Assembly (NCBI GenBank): GCA_040219575.1
Contig: JAVJSD010000116.1
Coordinates: 77,390 to 141,389, forward strand
From: JAVJSD01 sp040219575
Lineage (GTDB): Bacteria > Planctomycetota > Planctomycetia > Pirellulales > Pirellulaceae
DNA: 64,000 bases
Reading direction: 5' to 3'
The translations under genes were made by a program, and so were the position numbers. Under the pieces are notes generated by a model. It worked only from the letters and a program-made list of their open reading frames with translations. It made no database searches and had not been told where the DNA came from. Positions 42,758 to 52,302 of the stretch are shown here, one piece after another (within the stretch, counting starts at the first letter, position 1; the number at the start of each line of letters is the position of its first letter).

Positions 42758-43681
42758 ATGTCCCGCCTGCACCTGTTTTGCATCCGCCCTGTGATCATTG
42801 GACTTCTCTGCCTGTCGACGGTTTCTTTCGCCCCGGCCGCCGACAAGGAGAAGCTGTTCGTCGCGGAGCCGTTTACCGACTCCGAGTCGTTCACCGCCGG
42901 CATCGAGGGCCCCGCCTGCGACGCCGAAGGAAACGTGTACGCCGTCAGCTTCCAGCAGCGGACGAACATCGGCCGCGTCTCGCCCGACGGCAAGGCGGCG
43001 CTGTTCCTCGAACTCGACGAGGGGAGCGCCGGCAACGGCATCCGCTTCGACGCCAAAGGCATGATGTACGTCGCCGACTACAAAGGACACAACCTGCTGA
43101 AGATCGATCCGAAAACGAAGAAGATCGAGGTGCTGGCGCACGAGGACCGAATGAGTCAGCCCAACGACATCGCCATCGGACCCGACGGCGTGCTGTACGC
43201 CAGCGACCCCAACTGGGGAAAGAACACCGGGCAGATTTGGCGCATCGATCCCACGGGCAAGGTGACGCTGCTGGCCGGCGACCTGGGCACCACCAACGGC
43301 ATCGAGGTCAGTCCCGATGGCAAAACGCTGTACGTGAACGAAAGCGTGCAGCGCAACGTGTGGGCCTTCCCGCTCAAGGAAGACGGCACCGCCGGCGAGA
43401 AGCAACTGGTGAAGCAATTCCCCGACCACGGCTTCGACGGCATGCGCTGCGACGCCGACGGCAATCTCTACATCACGCGCTACGGCAAGGGGACCGTGGT
43501 GAAGATGTCGCCCAAGGGGAAGATCCTGCAGGAGATCGACGTCCTGGGCATGCGGCCCAGCAATCTCTGCTTCGGCGGCCCGGACGGCCGGACGGTCTAC
43601 GTGACGGAGGTCGAGCATACGCGACTGGTCCGCTTCCGCGTCGATCAGCCGGGCCTCGCTTGGAAGCGTTGGCAACAGTAG
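42758..43681 (+). CDS. SMP-30/gluconolactonase/LRE-like beta-propeller protein
   Basis: A 307-residue exported protein with a signal peptide (residues 1-26, IIGLLCLSTVSFAPAADK). Repeated propeller blades carry PACDAEGNVYAVSF, GIRFDAKGMMYVADYKGHNLLKID, DIAIGPDGVLYASDPNWG, GIEVSPDGKTLYVNESVQRNVWAF, MRCDADGNLYITRYGKGTVVKM and GPDGRTVYVTEVEHTRLV. The motif TTNGIEVSPDGKTLYV is typical of the SMP-30 family, which hydrolyses sugar lactones with a metal ion. Catalysis is plausible, but the substrate is not known. It is divergent from the HEAT-like pair. Confidence 0.87.
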   Translation: MSRLHLFCIRPVIIGLLCLSTVSFAPAADKEKLFVAEPFTDSESFTAGIEGPACDAEGNVYAVSFQQRTNIGRVSPDGKAALFLELDEGSAGNGIRFDAKGMMYVADYKGHNLLKIDPKTKKIEVLAHEDRMSQPNDIAIGPDGVLYASDPNWGKNTGQIWRIDPTGKVTLLAGDLGTTNGIEVSPDGKTLYVNESVQRNVWAFPLKEDGTAGEKQLVKQFPDHGFDGMRCDADGNLYITRYGKGTVVKMSPKGKILQEIDVLGMRPSNLCFGGPDGRTVYVTEVEHTRLVRFRVDQPGLAWKRWQQ

Positions 43682-43868
43682 CCGGGGATTTCTGCACCCC
43701 CTGAGAAAATTCGCAGTATGCGAAGAATAGGCGAAGCCTGGAAGGTTTTCCGGCCAGCGTGACCGTAGTGGATCGGCGCGCGCGGTTTCGCCGATCATAA
43801 CCGGCACAACCGCTAAAACTGGCGCATTTTCCGCGCCTTCGTTCAGCTATCGCCCGGGGGGGTGACGT

Positions 43869-45467
43869 TTGGGTTCGACGCGTATTCCAACACTCCGCTG
43901 GGTGCTGCTGCTGACGGCGGTGAGTGTGACCATCGCTGCGCCGGCACGCGCCCAGTTCGGTTTCGGACTGGCCCCGGACGATTCACCCTGGTCGCGCGGC
44001 GCGGTCTTTGCGCCGCCCGTTCGGGCGGGCCAAAGCGGCACGATCGAGGGCAAGCTTCCTCTGCGCCGCCTTCCCGAGGTGACGCCCGTCTCGTATACGG
44101 ACGGCGCGGCCTTGCTCCCCCCGGCGAATTCGCCGTACGCCGTCCACCCGACGCGCCCTCCCGGCGCCGAACGGCTGCCGCCGACATCGACGCGCCCGGC
44201 GTTTGCCGATCCTGCACTCGAAAGCGTGCCGGCGCCCGGGCCGGATTATCGCCCCGCTGCACAGTCCTTCAATCCGCTCGCCCCACCGCCAGCGCCATTG
44301 CTGGGGACCCTGCCGCCACAGCACTCCGCCGTCTTTTGTCCTCCGATTGTGCCGCCTGGCGCCGTCGGCCTGAACTACCAGACGCCCGCCGGCGCCGCCC
44401 CCGTGGGCGCCACCTGGTTCGACATTCCCTGCCTGCGGGTCGACCAGTTCCATCTCGACTTCATGGGCCGGGCAGCGTACGAGAACGACCAGCGGATCGA
44501 GTGGACCGGCGTGGAAGCCACCTTCGGCGTGGAAGGCTCGCTGCTGGCCGGAGCGCGAAAGAACCTGGGCATGTTCACCACCGGCCTCGAGGCCGAGATT
44601 CTGCTCAACCAACCTTTCGACCGCAACATCCTGGCCGATACCGCCGAGCGCCGTTCCTACCTGGCCAATTGGGACATCGATCCGGTGCAAATCTCGCAGC
44701 TTTACCTCACCGCGCGCCGCAACGATTTCATGGTGGCCGTCGGCAAGATGACCACGCCGTTCGGCCGCACGTACTTTCCCCTTTATGAGAACGATCGCAG
44801 CGACGCGCCGTTCATTCGCACCGAATCGATCCTGTGGCGAGAGACCGGCTTTTTGATGCAATGGGACCCCAGAAACTGGGTGATGTCGGTCGGGCTGATG
44901 AACGGCGGCCCCGAGAAGGACGCCAATTCGTCGAAGGGCCTCGTCGCCCGCGTCGGCTATGAGACCGACTGGATGGCGATCGGCAGTTCGATCAAACAAC
45001 AGGATGGGATCGGATCCGAGCAACAGAAGACCTTCAACAACCATGTCGGCTTCGACGGCATGGTCCGCCGCGGGCCGTGGACGCTGTCGGGGGAAGTGAT
45101 CTACGACCTGTACGGATTCCGCCGGCAGTTCGATCCGCTGGATAGTACGTGGGGCCGCAGTATTTACTATCGCGATCAAAACATCGGCCCCTTCCAACCG
45201 ATTACGGGTTTGGGCTATTACGCGAACCTGGGATATTCCCAGGGACACTGGACGACGATGCTCAACTTTGGGCAATTTCATCCCAAACAGATCGGCGACG
45301 CCCGACACGACGTGACGAACTGGCGGGCGATCGCCAAAGTGATCTGGCACTTCGGCCCGACCGATACGTACCTGATGTGTCTGTGGGAGAACAATGTGCC
45401 GGGCGCCCAGGACGGCAGGCTGCGGCAAGGCGTCGATGTGCTAGCAGGTTTCCAACTGGCCCTGTGA
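43869..45467 (+). CDS. Outer-membrane porin-like protein
   Basis: A 532-residue protein with a TTG start at 43869 and a signal peptide ending near residue 28 (LRWVLLLTAVSVTIAAPARAQ). Residues about 40-180 are Pro/Ala-rich and disordered. From about 185 the sequence alternates amphipathic beta strands with turns, as in porins: LSGEVIYDLYGFRRQF, GLGYYANLGYSQGHWTTMLNFGQFHP and the final VDVLAGFQLAL. The phrase LYLTARRNDFMVAVGKMTTPFGRTYFPLYENDRSDAPFIRTESILWRETGF is typical of the phosphate-selective-porin-like families seen in planctomycetes. Its substrate is unknown. The gene sits alone between SMP-30 and a glycosyltransferase. Confidence 0.75.
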   Translation: MGSTRIPTLRWVLLLTAVSVTIAAPARAQFGFGLAPDDSPWSRGAVFAPPVRAGQSGTIEGKLPLRRLPEVTPVSYTDGAALLPPANSPYAVHPTRPPGAERLPPTSTRPAFADPALESVPAPGPDYRPAAQSFNPLAPPPAPLLGTLPPQHSAVFCPPIVPPGAVGLNYQTPAGAAPVGATWFDIPCLRVDQFHLDFMGRAAYENDQRIEWTGVEATFGVEGSLLAGARKNLGMFTTGLEAEILLNQPFDRNILADTAERRSYLANWDIDPVQISQLYLTARRNDFMVAVGKMTTPFGRTYFPLYENDRSDAPFIRTESILWRETGFLMQWDPRNWVMSVGLMNGGPEKDANSSKGLVARVGYETDWMAIGSSIKQQDGIGSEQQKTFNNHVGFDGMVRRGPWTLSGEVIYDLYGFRRQFDPLDSTWGRSIYYRDQNIGPFQPITGLGYYANLGYSQGHWTTMLNFGQFHPKQIGDARHDVTNWRAIAKVIWHFGPTDTYLMCLWENNVPGAQDGRLRQGVDVLAGFQLAL

Positions 45468-45514
45468 ACGCGGTGCGCCTGAATCCAAAGGCGACGGACG
45501 TCATTCCTGGCGGC

Positions 45515-45592
45515 CGAACTCGCGAGAGCTCGTGAGGGTTTGGAAGCCCTTTGCCGAAATTGAACTTCCAGAAGTCTCACGACTGCAGCTAC
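45515..45592. repeat. Decayed REPIN of GTAG family A
   Basis: The minus unit at 45569-45592 reads GTAG, CTGCAGTC, GTGA, GACTTCTG; its first arm has lost pairing. A weaker plus partner (CGAACTC, GCGA, GAGCTCG) is at 45515-45532. Such decay shows the family is not only of recent origin. Confidence 0.6.
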
Positions 45593-45735
45593 GTCGATTC
45601 CTACGTTTGACAAAAACGACCTTTCTGGCCCGACCCCGATTCGCTACACTCCCCGCCCCCTCAGAGGGCCGTGTCCCCCGCGCATCCGACGCAACATCGC
45701 CAATCAACCTGGAATCTGCCAAGGAGGACGACATC

Positions 45736-47289
45736 ATGTCCGCTGCGGACGAGCGTACGAAACTGACCGTCGCCATGATCGTGCGCAACGCCGCCGAGGC
45801 CCTGTCGGAGTCGCTGGAAAGCATCCGCTCGATCGCCGACGAGATCGTCGTGCTCGACACCGGGTCGACCGACGAGTCGAAAGCGATCGCGCAGCGGTCC
45901 GGCGCCTTGGTGTTCGACCACGAGTGGAACGATAGCTTCAGCGAGGCCCGCAATGCGTGCCTGCAGCGGGCCTGCGGCGATTGGGTGCTCTGGCTCGATG
46001 CGGGCGAGACCCTCACCGCCGAGGACGCCGTTTCGCTGCGGGCCTTTCTCGACACGCAGGCCGAGCCGGTCAAAGCCTACATGCTGCTGGTGCAGGTGCC
46101 GCGGGCCGCGGGCGAGATCGCCGGCGAACAGAAGGGCGCCGTGCGTCTCGTGCCGAATCATCCCGCGCTCCGCTTCGAAGGCCGCGTCGCCGAGTGCCTG
46201 CTGCAGTCGCTGGTCGATCACGAGATCGGTCTCGAAGCCCTGCCCCAACGAATTCAACGCGGCGTGCGCGAACACGACCCCCAGCGAAAGAAACTCCGCG
46301 CCAAGCGCAACCTGCAACTGGCCGATCTGGAGATCGCCGAACGCGGGCCGATGTCGCACCTGCTCAACTGCCAGGGCGAGGCGCTGGCCGTGTTGGGCGA
46401 TCGCCGCGGTGCGGCGGAGAAGCATCGCCAGGCGCTGGAGTCCGCCGATCCGCAATCGACCGACATGCTCGACGCCTACTACGGGCTGCTGACCGCCTTG
46501 GAAGGCCAGGGAGAAGCCCGGCAGCCGCAACTGACGCTGTGCGTCGAGGCGCTGGAGACGTTCCCGCTCGACGCACAGTTGCTGTGCGCGATGGGCGGCT
46601 ACCTGCAGTCGCAGGGTCAGAACCAACTGGCCCGCCGGGCATATCAAACGGCCTGGCAGTACGGCCAGGTGAATCCCGAGGTGTGGCACCTCGACCGCCT
46701 CGCCTGCATCGCCGCCAGTTGCTACAGCACGATTCTGCAACTCGCGGGCGAAGACGACGAGGCGCGGAGCGTGCTGGAGCAGACGCTGACCGATCACCCG
46801 CAGTCGACGCGTCTGCGGCGGCAGTTGATCGAAGTGCACATCAAGCAGGGCGCCCGGGCCGAGGCGCTGGCCGAGTGCGACCGGCTGCCGGAAGACACGC
46901 CGCATCGCGAGGCGCTGCGCAGCGCCGTCCGCGGCGCGTGCCTGGCGTCGCAGCGGAATTGGATCGCCGCCCGTTCGTATCTCGACGCCGCCTGGCAGGC
47001 CGGTTGCCGCGATTTGATCTGCATGCGTTGGCTGGTGGTGTCGCTGTTGGCGCTCGGCGAGATCGACGCCGCGAAGCCGATCGTGGAAGCGTGGCGCGGC
47101 GTCGAGCCGGGCAGCGCCGAGGCCGAGCAGTTCCTGTCGGCGATGGGCGAGATCTCCACGCCCGAAACGAAGTCGCCCTCGCGCAAGTTCCGCATGGATC
47201 AAGGGGGCGCCTCGATGCCCCTGCCGCCGCCGCTGCCGGGCATCGCGATGCCGCAGTCGAGCGAGGTGAACGACTCGGCGTCAAAGTAG
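45736..47289 (+). CDS. Family 2 glycosyltransferase with TPR-like C-terminal region
   Basis: A 517-residue protein starting at 45736 behind the Shine-Dalgarno AAGGAGG at 45721. Residues about 9-230 match GT2: LTVAMIVRNAAEALSESLESIRSIADEIVVLDTGSTDESKAIA, then WNDSFSEARNACLQRACGDWVLWLDAGETLTAED with the DXD-like acidic site. Residues about 240-480 contain TPR-like helix pairs (RRGAAEKHRQALESADPQ.., LLCAMGGYLQSQGQNQLARRAYQTAWQYGQVNPE..). The C-terminus is Pro-rich. This layout is common among planctomycete glycosyltransferases acting on surface glycans or proteins. The acceptor is unknown. Confidence 0.87.
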   Translation: MSAADERTKLTVAMIVRNAAEALSESLESIRSIADEIVVLDTGSTDESKAIAQRSGALVFDHEWNDSFSEARNACLQRACGDWVLWLDAGETLTAEDAVSLRAFLDTQAEPVKAYMLLVQVPRAAGEIAGEQKGAVRLVPNHPALRFEGRVAECLLQSLVDHEIGLEALPQRIQRGVREHDPQRKKLRAKRNLQLADLEIAERGPMSHLLNCQGEALAVLGDRRGAAEKHRQALESADPQSTDMLDAYYGLLTALEGQGEARQPQLTLCVEALETFPLDAQLLCAMGGYLQSQGQNQLARRAYQTAWQYGQVNPEVWHLDRLACIAASCYSTILQLAGEDDEARSVLEQTLTDHPQSTRLRRQLIEVHIKQGARAEALAECDRLPEDTPHREALRSAVRGACLASQRNWIAARSYLDAAWQAGCRDLICMRWLVVSLLALGEIDAAKPIVEAWRGVEPGSAEAEQFLSAMGEISTPETKSPSRKFRMDQGGASMPLPPPLPGIAMPQSSEVNDSASK

Positions 47290-47310
47290 CGACGACCTGC
47301 GCCACATGCA

Positions 47311-47331
47311 GTAGGTCAGGCATCGCCTGAC
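47311..47331 (+). repeat. GTAG hairpin (REP, family D)
   Basis: GTAG is followed by arm GTCAGGC, loop ATC and arm GCCTGAC, a perfect 7-bp stem, 21 bases after the glycosyltransferase stop. Confidence 0.75.
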
Positions 47332-47520
47332 GAAATGGCGGGCGGCTTCTATAAGCTGCTACTCGGCCCCCCGCGTCGGCCGGTAACGCGTCCGTGCTGG
47401 CGGTGGACTCGGCCACGATCCGGACCGCGTTCTCGTTGGGGTCGGGGTCTTGCTCGTTGTCTCGGGACGCGCCTTCATTTGCCAGGACCGCGAGGGGAGG
47501 CGAGTGATACAATCGTCGGC

Positions 47521-47733
47521 ATGGACGAGAAACCGAAAACAAGCCGCTGTTGGCGATTTGGATTGCGCTGGCTCTTTGTTGTCGCTTTGGTCGTCGCGGC
47601 CTACTGTGCTGGGTACGTTCACCGGAACGGAGAGGTCCAGGAGTTGAAAGAGAAGGTCGAGACGCTCTCTGGTAGAAACACAGAATTGTTCCTCAACCTC
47701 CTCGAGGCTGAAACGCGCGCTGTCCGTGATTAG
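47521..47733 (+). CDS. Small single-pass membrane protein
   Basis: A 70-residue protein beginning MDEKPKTSRCW. Residues about 15-35 (GLRWLFVVALVVAAYCAGY) form a membrane helix with the RFGLRWLF lead-in common to small planctomycete membrane proteins. Residues about 40-65 (EVQELKEKVETLSGRNTELFLNLLEAE) look like a short coiled coil. Its role is unknown; a partner of a larger membrane complex is a guess. Confidence 0.6.
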   Translation: MDEKPKTSRCWRFGLRWLFVVALVVAAYCAGYVHRNGEVQELKEKVETLSGRNTELFLNLLEAETRAVRD

Positions 47734-47891
47734 CTTTTGATTCAAAGTGAACCTCTACCGCCGCGCCGATTGTTTGTCATGCTCGCGGCGGACCGTTACA
47801 TTGAACGCGACGAGGCCGGGCCAGGCTCGTCGTGGGGCGCCCCAGGCATTCGCGCGGCTGCGTGAATCGCCGTCTGCAGGGCGTATGCGTC

Positions 47892-50800
47892 ATGCGTAAA
47901 CGGTGGCTGATTCTCGCCGCACTGCTGCTGCCGATGGCGGCGCTATGGATCGTGTGGCGATTCGTCTACGACGGCGCCGACCCCCGGCAGGTCTTCTTTC
48001 CGCCTCCGCCCGAGGCGGCTTCGCCCGCGGCCCTCGAGGAATCGGCGGAGTTGCACGTCGACCGGCGTCCGTTTCGCGAGGCGATCGACGAGTTGGCGCG
48101 GCGCTACGATGTGGACATCCGCATCGACGAGGCGACGCTGAAGACGGTGGGCGTCTCGCCGGATGCGGCCGTGTCGCTGCACGCGGAGAACGTCACGCTG
48201 CGGACGCTGCTGCAGTTGCTTGCCCGGCAGCTCGATGCGGACCTGGTCGTCGGCGAGCACCGGGGAGAACTGCTCGTCACAACCGAGTCGCAGTGGATCA
48301 ATACGCTCAATCACTACACCACGCGGATCTACCGCCTCGACGAACTGTTGGCGGGCGCCGAGCGCCGCATCGACGAGGCGACCGTCGCCGAGGCGGTGCG
48401 GGCCGTGGCGATTGACGGCCGTGAAGAGGATCTGCGGGCGGCATGGTCCAGTTCCTTGAGTCTGGTAAGCAAGACTCCCACGGGCCTCGGCGAGATACAA
48501 GTTCTTCCCGGGGCGCTGCTTGTTCATCAACGTCCCGAGGTGCACCGCAGGATCAGGGCGTTGCTGGATGGAATCGCCCAACTGCAAAGAGAGCGTGGAC
48601 GACGGGAACCGCTCACGGTCGCCGAATCGCCCGACGCCGCGACTGCTCGGGAAATGTTGATCACAGCGATCGAGCAACCCACCTCGTTGCACGTGAAGGA
48701 CGCACCGCTCCGCGACGTCTTGGCGACGCTGGCGAAACGCCAGGGGGTTTGCATTCTGCTCGAAGATGATCGACGGACTCCTTTTTCCGGAGCATTCGAC
48801 CCTTGGGCGAAAAGGGTGACGCTCGCCGCGAACGACATCCGATTGCGTTCGGCGCTCGATCATCTATTTCACGCCTCCGGACAACACTGGGTCCTCCGCG
48901 ATGGAGCGATTCTGGCAGGGTCGCTAGACACCGTCAAACCAGAGCAGCCGATACGACTCTATGATGTCTCCGACTTGCTTGATGACACGCTTCCGCCGGA
49001 AAAACTGGTCGCACTGCTGCGGCATTTGCCGGTTGCCAACCATTCTGGGGCGATTCGCTGCGTCGACGCCATGCTTCTGGCAATGCATACCGAGAAGGTA
49101 CACGGCCGAATCGCACAACTGCTGGCCGAACTCCGCCGCGTTCGTCGCGGCGATGCCTACCAGCCGACACCACTCACCGTCGAGAGACAGCGGATTCTCG
49201 TCGCTCTCGAGGCGCCGGCGAACTTCGACGACGTCGGCCCCGAGTTGGAAGAGGCGATTCGCTACGTGTTGAGTGAGCATGGATTGGGCGTCGTGTTTGA
49301 CGACCGACACGAGTGGTTGAATTATTCGGGCGTTCTCCGGCGACCGACATCGAAGAGTCACGTTGTCATTCCCATAAACCAGATGCCGCTACGCGCGGCG
49401 CTGGCGAGCGTCTTGCTGCAGGAAGGCATGCGTTACGACGTTCGCGACGAGACCGTCTGGATCACGCCCTGCGAGAGCAAGTCGAAAGACGTCTTCTTTC
49501 GCTGCTACCAACTTCCCTCCCGCCTCGCAGCGTGCAACGAGAAAGACCTCCTTCAAGCAATTTACGTTATCGTGGTGCACCGAACGGCCGGGGCGTTCGG
49601 CAACAGCGTAAGCAAGGTCGGCGACGTTCTGGTGGCGTTTCAGCCTGCCGAGTTTCACGAGCGTCTGGAAACGCTCCTGCCCCTGCTCGCCGATGCGATC
49701 GACCATGCGGACGAACGCACAACAGCGATCGAAGTGGTCGAGCCGCCGGATCCGCTCGATCGCCTGTGCGAAGAGGCGCTGCGGCGGCCGATTTCGCTGC
49801 ATGTGGAAGGTGCGCCGCTATCGGACATCGTGCGGCGTCTCGCTCGGGAGCACGACCTGGCGATCGTGTTCGACGATTCGATCGCGATTTCGGATCGCGA
49901 CATGCCGGTCACGCTGCACGCCGACGGCCGCAGCCTGCAGACGGTGCTCGACTTGCTCGTCTTGCCGCTCGACGCCCAGGCGGCGCCGGTCTCCGGCGTG
50001 ATCGCGATCACCAGCCTCCATCGCGACCCGCCGCTACCGCTGACGACTCGCCCCCTGCGGCTTTATCCCGTGCGGGACCTCGCGCCGCGGCGGGAGGCGG
50101 CCCGTGAATTGAGCGACGCGTTGCAAGGGATGGTGCATGAGCTCGCCATCTTGGCGGATGAGCTCGCGTCCCCGCACGGATTTTCGCATCCGGACCGGTG
50201 CCGCGAGGTCGGCGGTGTGCTGCTCGTCGACGCATCGGAGCCGACGCACCAAATGGTCGAGCAGTTGCTCACCGCGACGCGTCGCGTGCGGCGGGACGAG
50301 TCCGTCGAAACACCGCGGACGATCGGTCCCGCGCCAAAGAGCCGAGAAGCGGAGATCTGGCGCGCGTTGGATTCCGTCACGGACGCCGATTTCGACCATG
50401 TTGAACTGGGCGAGGCGCTGCAGTCCCTCGCCGCGCGGCACAACCTGCCGCTGTGGATCGACGATCGCGTCGTGCCGCGCGAACGGCGCGTCCGCTTCCA
50501 GTTGCGCGGCGCCACGCTCGGCCGCGCCCTCGAGCTGCTTCTTGAGCCGCACGGCCTCAGCTATACCGTGCGGGCCGAGACGCTCGTCGTGGGAAACGCG
50601 AGGGGATATGGTGAGAGCGTACGTCCCCAGCATCGTGTCAGCCTGCATCGGTTCGGCGACTTGCGGGAAGCCTATCTCCCCGTGGGAGCCCGGGGCTTGG
50701 ATGCCCGCATCAGCGCAGCACTCTACCACTGCTCCGACCACCGAGGAGACGTTGCGTCCGTCGGCGATCTGCTGCTGGCGACTGGACCGGCCGGCTATCA

Positions 50801-52223
50801 CCGCGCGGTGGAGCGGCTGTTGACGGAGTTGCGGCGAACCGGCGACATCGCAATTCGTGAAGCGTCGCCGCTCGATCGACGTTTCACCTTGCGGTGCGAG
50901 AACATGCCGCTGGAGGAAGTGATCGCGCGTCTTTCACGACAACTCGACACGCCGATCCTCCTCCGCCAGCACGACGCCGGCGTGGTCGATCCATTTCTGC
51001 GCGACGCGACGTGGCGCAGTGTCCATGCGCTGCGCGTCACCTGCCGGCTCGACGATGTTTCGGTCCGCGAGGCGATCGCCGCCCTCGCCCCACGGGAGAC
51101 GCCGCTGACGGCGCATCTCGACGGCGGCGTGGTGATCGTGGAACCGCAGCGCGACGACCAGAAGCGGGAGACGACACGCTACTACCCGCTCGACCGGCTG
51201 CTGACTCGACTGCCGGAACTCGACGCCGGGGATGTTAAGAGACTTCTCGACCACTACCTGACGGCGGTGCGCGGGCCGGGGCTGGATGGACCCGACCCCG
51301 AGGATCCATTCTGGCAGCCCGGGATCGCGGTCTTTCCTTCGCTGCTCGTCGTACAACACACGCCGGCCGGTCATGCCGCCGTCGAAGAGTTCCTGGCGCT
51401 GGTCGAACAACAGGCCGACACGTTCCCGCGTCCCTACGACGTCGTGCGCGACGACAACGAAGCGGCGATCGGCGCGCTGTGCGGTCGTCTGGCCGCGGCG
51501 GAAGACCTCGAGCAGACCATCTGGTGGTCGACCATGGCGACGCGGGTGGAGCATCCGCCGGAGCAACTCGCAGAAGCGGCCGCACGGGCGATGATCCTCG
51601 CCAATCGAGACCACGCGTATCGTCGGCGTGACGCGTTTCGTCGCGTCGCCGTGCACTGCGGCATGAAGCAAGAGTGCGTGATCGCGCTATGGAGGGCGGA
51701 ACTCGACCGCGACATTGACGCCGAGATGCGTGACGAAGTACATGACGACGAGGTCCGCAAGGCGGCGCTCGCAATGCTGCGCGAATGCGGCGCCGGCGGC
51801 CGGGCGGTGCTCGAGAGACGCTTTCACACGCTCTGCGATCTGCAAAGCGAGGCGCCCCCACCGGAGAAGAACCTCGACGAGATCGGCGTGCTCGTGCGGC
51901 TGTTGGGCACGGATACGCCCCGCGGGCCGGGCCTGATTCCCACGCTGATCGCGCTGCTCAACGACGAACACGCGCCTTGGGCGGTGGGCCTGCTGAATCA
52001 ATGGGACGGCGAGGCCAGGATCGCTCAGGTGTATATCGCCCGGCGGTTGCAGGATGATCGCTTGCCCGAGCAGCAGCGCCGTCGGCTCAAGCAGCTCAAC
52101 GACGGCATCAACCGAGCACTTCGCAACGGGGCGGGGAATCCGTTTGGCGGCTCCTACGTGTGGACGGCGGCCACCGACATTTCGGAGATGCCGCCGGTTT
52201 CCAGCGACCCGTTCGCCCCCTGA
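47892..52223 (+). CDS. Large protein with six secretin/STN-like modules
   Basis: A 1443-residue protein with an N-terminal membrane helix (residues about 4-24, LILAALLLPMAALWIVWRFVY). A module of about 170-210 residues occurs six times, recognised by a start such as VDIRIDEATL (74), GVCILLEDD (285), GVVFDDRH (466), LAIVFDDS (656), LPLWIDDR (852) and TPILLRQ (1020), each followed by a VTLxxxxxxLRxALxxLL helix and a strand pair. This pattern matches the STN/secretin N0-like fold. Each module continues into an xRLYxxxDLL..PExHxRIxxLL half that resembles a secretin N1 unit. The C-terminal about 250 residues are helical. No outer-membrane beta-barrel domain is seen, so it is not a complete secretin. 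Confidence 0.7.
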   Translation: MRKRWLILAALLLPMAALWIVWRFVYDGADPRQVFFPPPPEAASPAALEESAELHVDRRPFREAIDELARRYDVDIRIDEATLKTVGVSPDAAVSLHAENVTLRTLLQLLARQLDADLVVGEHRGELLVTTESQWINTLNHYTTRIYRLDELLAGAERRIDEATVAEAVRAVAIDGREEDLRAAWSSSLSLVSKTPTGLGEIQVLPGALLVHQRPEVHRRIRALLDGIAQLQRERGRREPLTVAESPDAATAREMLITAIEQPTSLHVKDAPLRDVLATLAKRQGVCILLEDDRRTPFSGAFDPWAKRVTLAANDIRLRSALDHLFHASGQHWVLRDGAILAGSLDTVKPEQPIRLYDVSDLLDDTLPPEKLVALLRHLPVANHSGAIRCVDAMLLAMHTEKVHGRIAQLLAELRRVRRGDAYQPTPLTVERQRILVALEAPANFDDVGPELEEAIRYVLSEHGLGVVFDDRHEWLNYSGVLRRPTSKSHVVIPINQMPLRAALASVLLQEGMRYDVRDETVWITPCESKSKDVFFRCYQLPSRLAACNEKDLLQAIYVIVVHRTAGAFGNSVSKVGDVLVAFQPAEFHERLETLLPLLADAIDHADERTTAIEVVEPPDPLDRLCEEALRRPISLHVEGAPLSDIVRRLAREHDLAIVFDDSIAISDRDMPVTLHADGRSLQTVLDLLVLPLDAQAAPVSGVIAITSLHRDPPLPLTTRPLRLYPVRDLAPRREAARELSDALQGMVHELAILADELASPHGFSHPDRCREVGGVLLVDASEPTHQMVEQLLTATRRVRRDESVETPRTIGPAPKSREAEIWRALDSVTDADFDHVELGEALQSLAARHNLPLWIDDRVVPRERRVRFQLRGATLGRALELLLEPHGLSYTVRAETLVVGNARGYGESVRPQHRVSLHRFGDLREAYLPVGARGLDARISAALYHCSDHRGDVASVGDLLLATGPAGYHRAVERLLTELRRTGDIAIREASPLDRRFTLRCENMPLEEVIARLSRQLDTPILLRQHDAGVVDPFLRDATWRSVHALRVTCRLDDVSVREAIAALAPRETPLTAHLDGGVVIVEPQRDDQKRETTRYYPLDRLLTRLPELDAGDVKRLLDHYLTAVRGPGLDGPDPEDPFWQPGIAVFPSLLVVQHTPAGHAAVEEFLALVEQQADTFPRPYDVVRDDNEAAIGALCGRLAAAEDLEQTIWWSTMATRVEHPPEQLAEAAARAMILANRDHAYRRRDAFRRVAVHCGMKQECVIALWRAELDRDIDAEMRDEVHDDEVRKAALAMLRECGAGGRAVLERRFHTLCDLQSEAPPPEKNLDEIGVLVRLLGTDTPRGPGLIPTLIALLNDEHAPWAVGLLNQWDGEARIAQVYIARRLQDDRLPEQQRRRLKQLNDGINRALRNGAGNPFGGSYVWTAATDISEMPPVSSDPFAP

Positions 52224-52302
52224 TTCGCTTTCGCGGGCGTTAATATGAGGCGCCAATCGCGGTTGATCGGCTGGCGAGGGTGGTTGAACCGAAAGGCGAG
52301 CG

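Noticed and set aside
45532..45735. Longer N-terminus of the glycosyltransferase
   Set aside because: It covers a decayed REP and lacks family features; a Shine-Dalgarno supports 45736.
47892..52223. A secretin (GspD/PilQ type)
   Set aside because: Only N-terminal-type modules are repeated; the C-terminal barrel domain and its motifs are missing.
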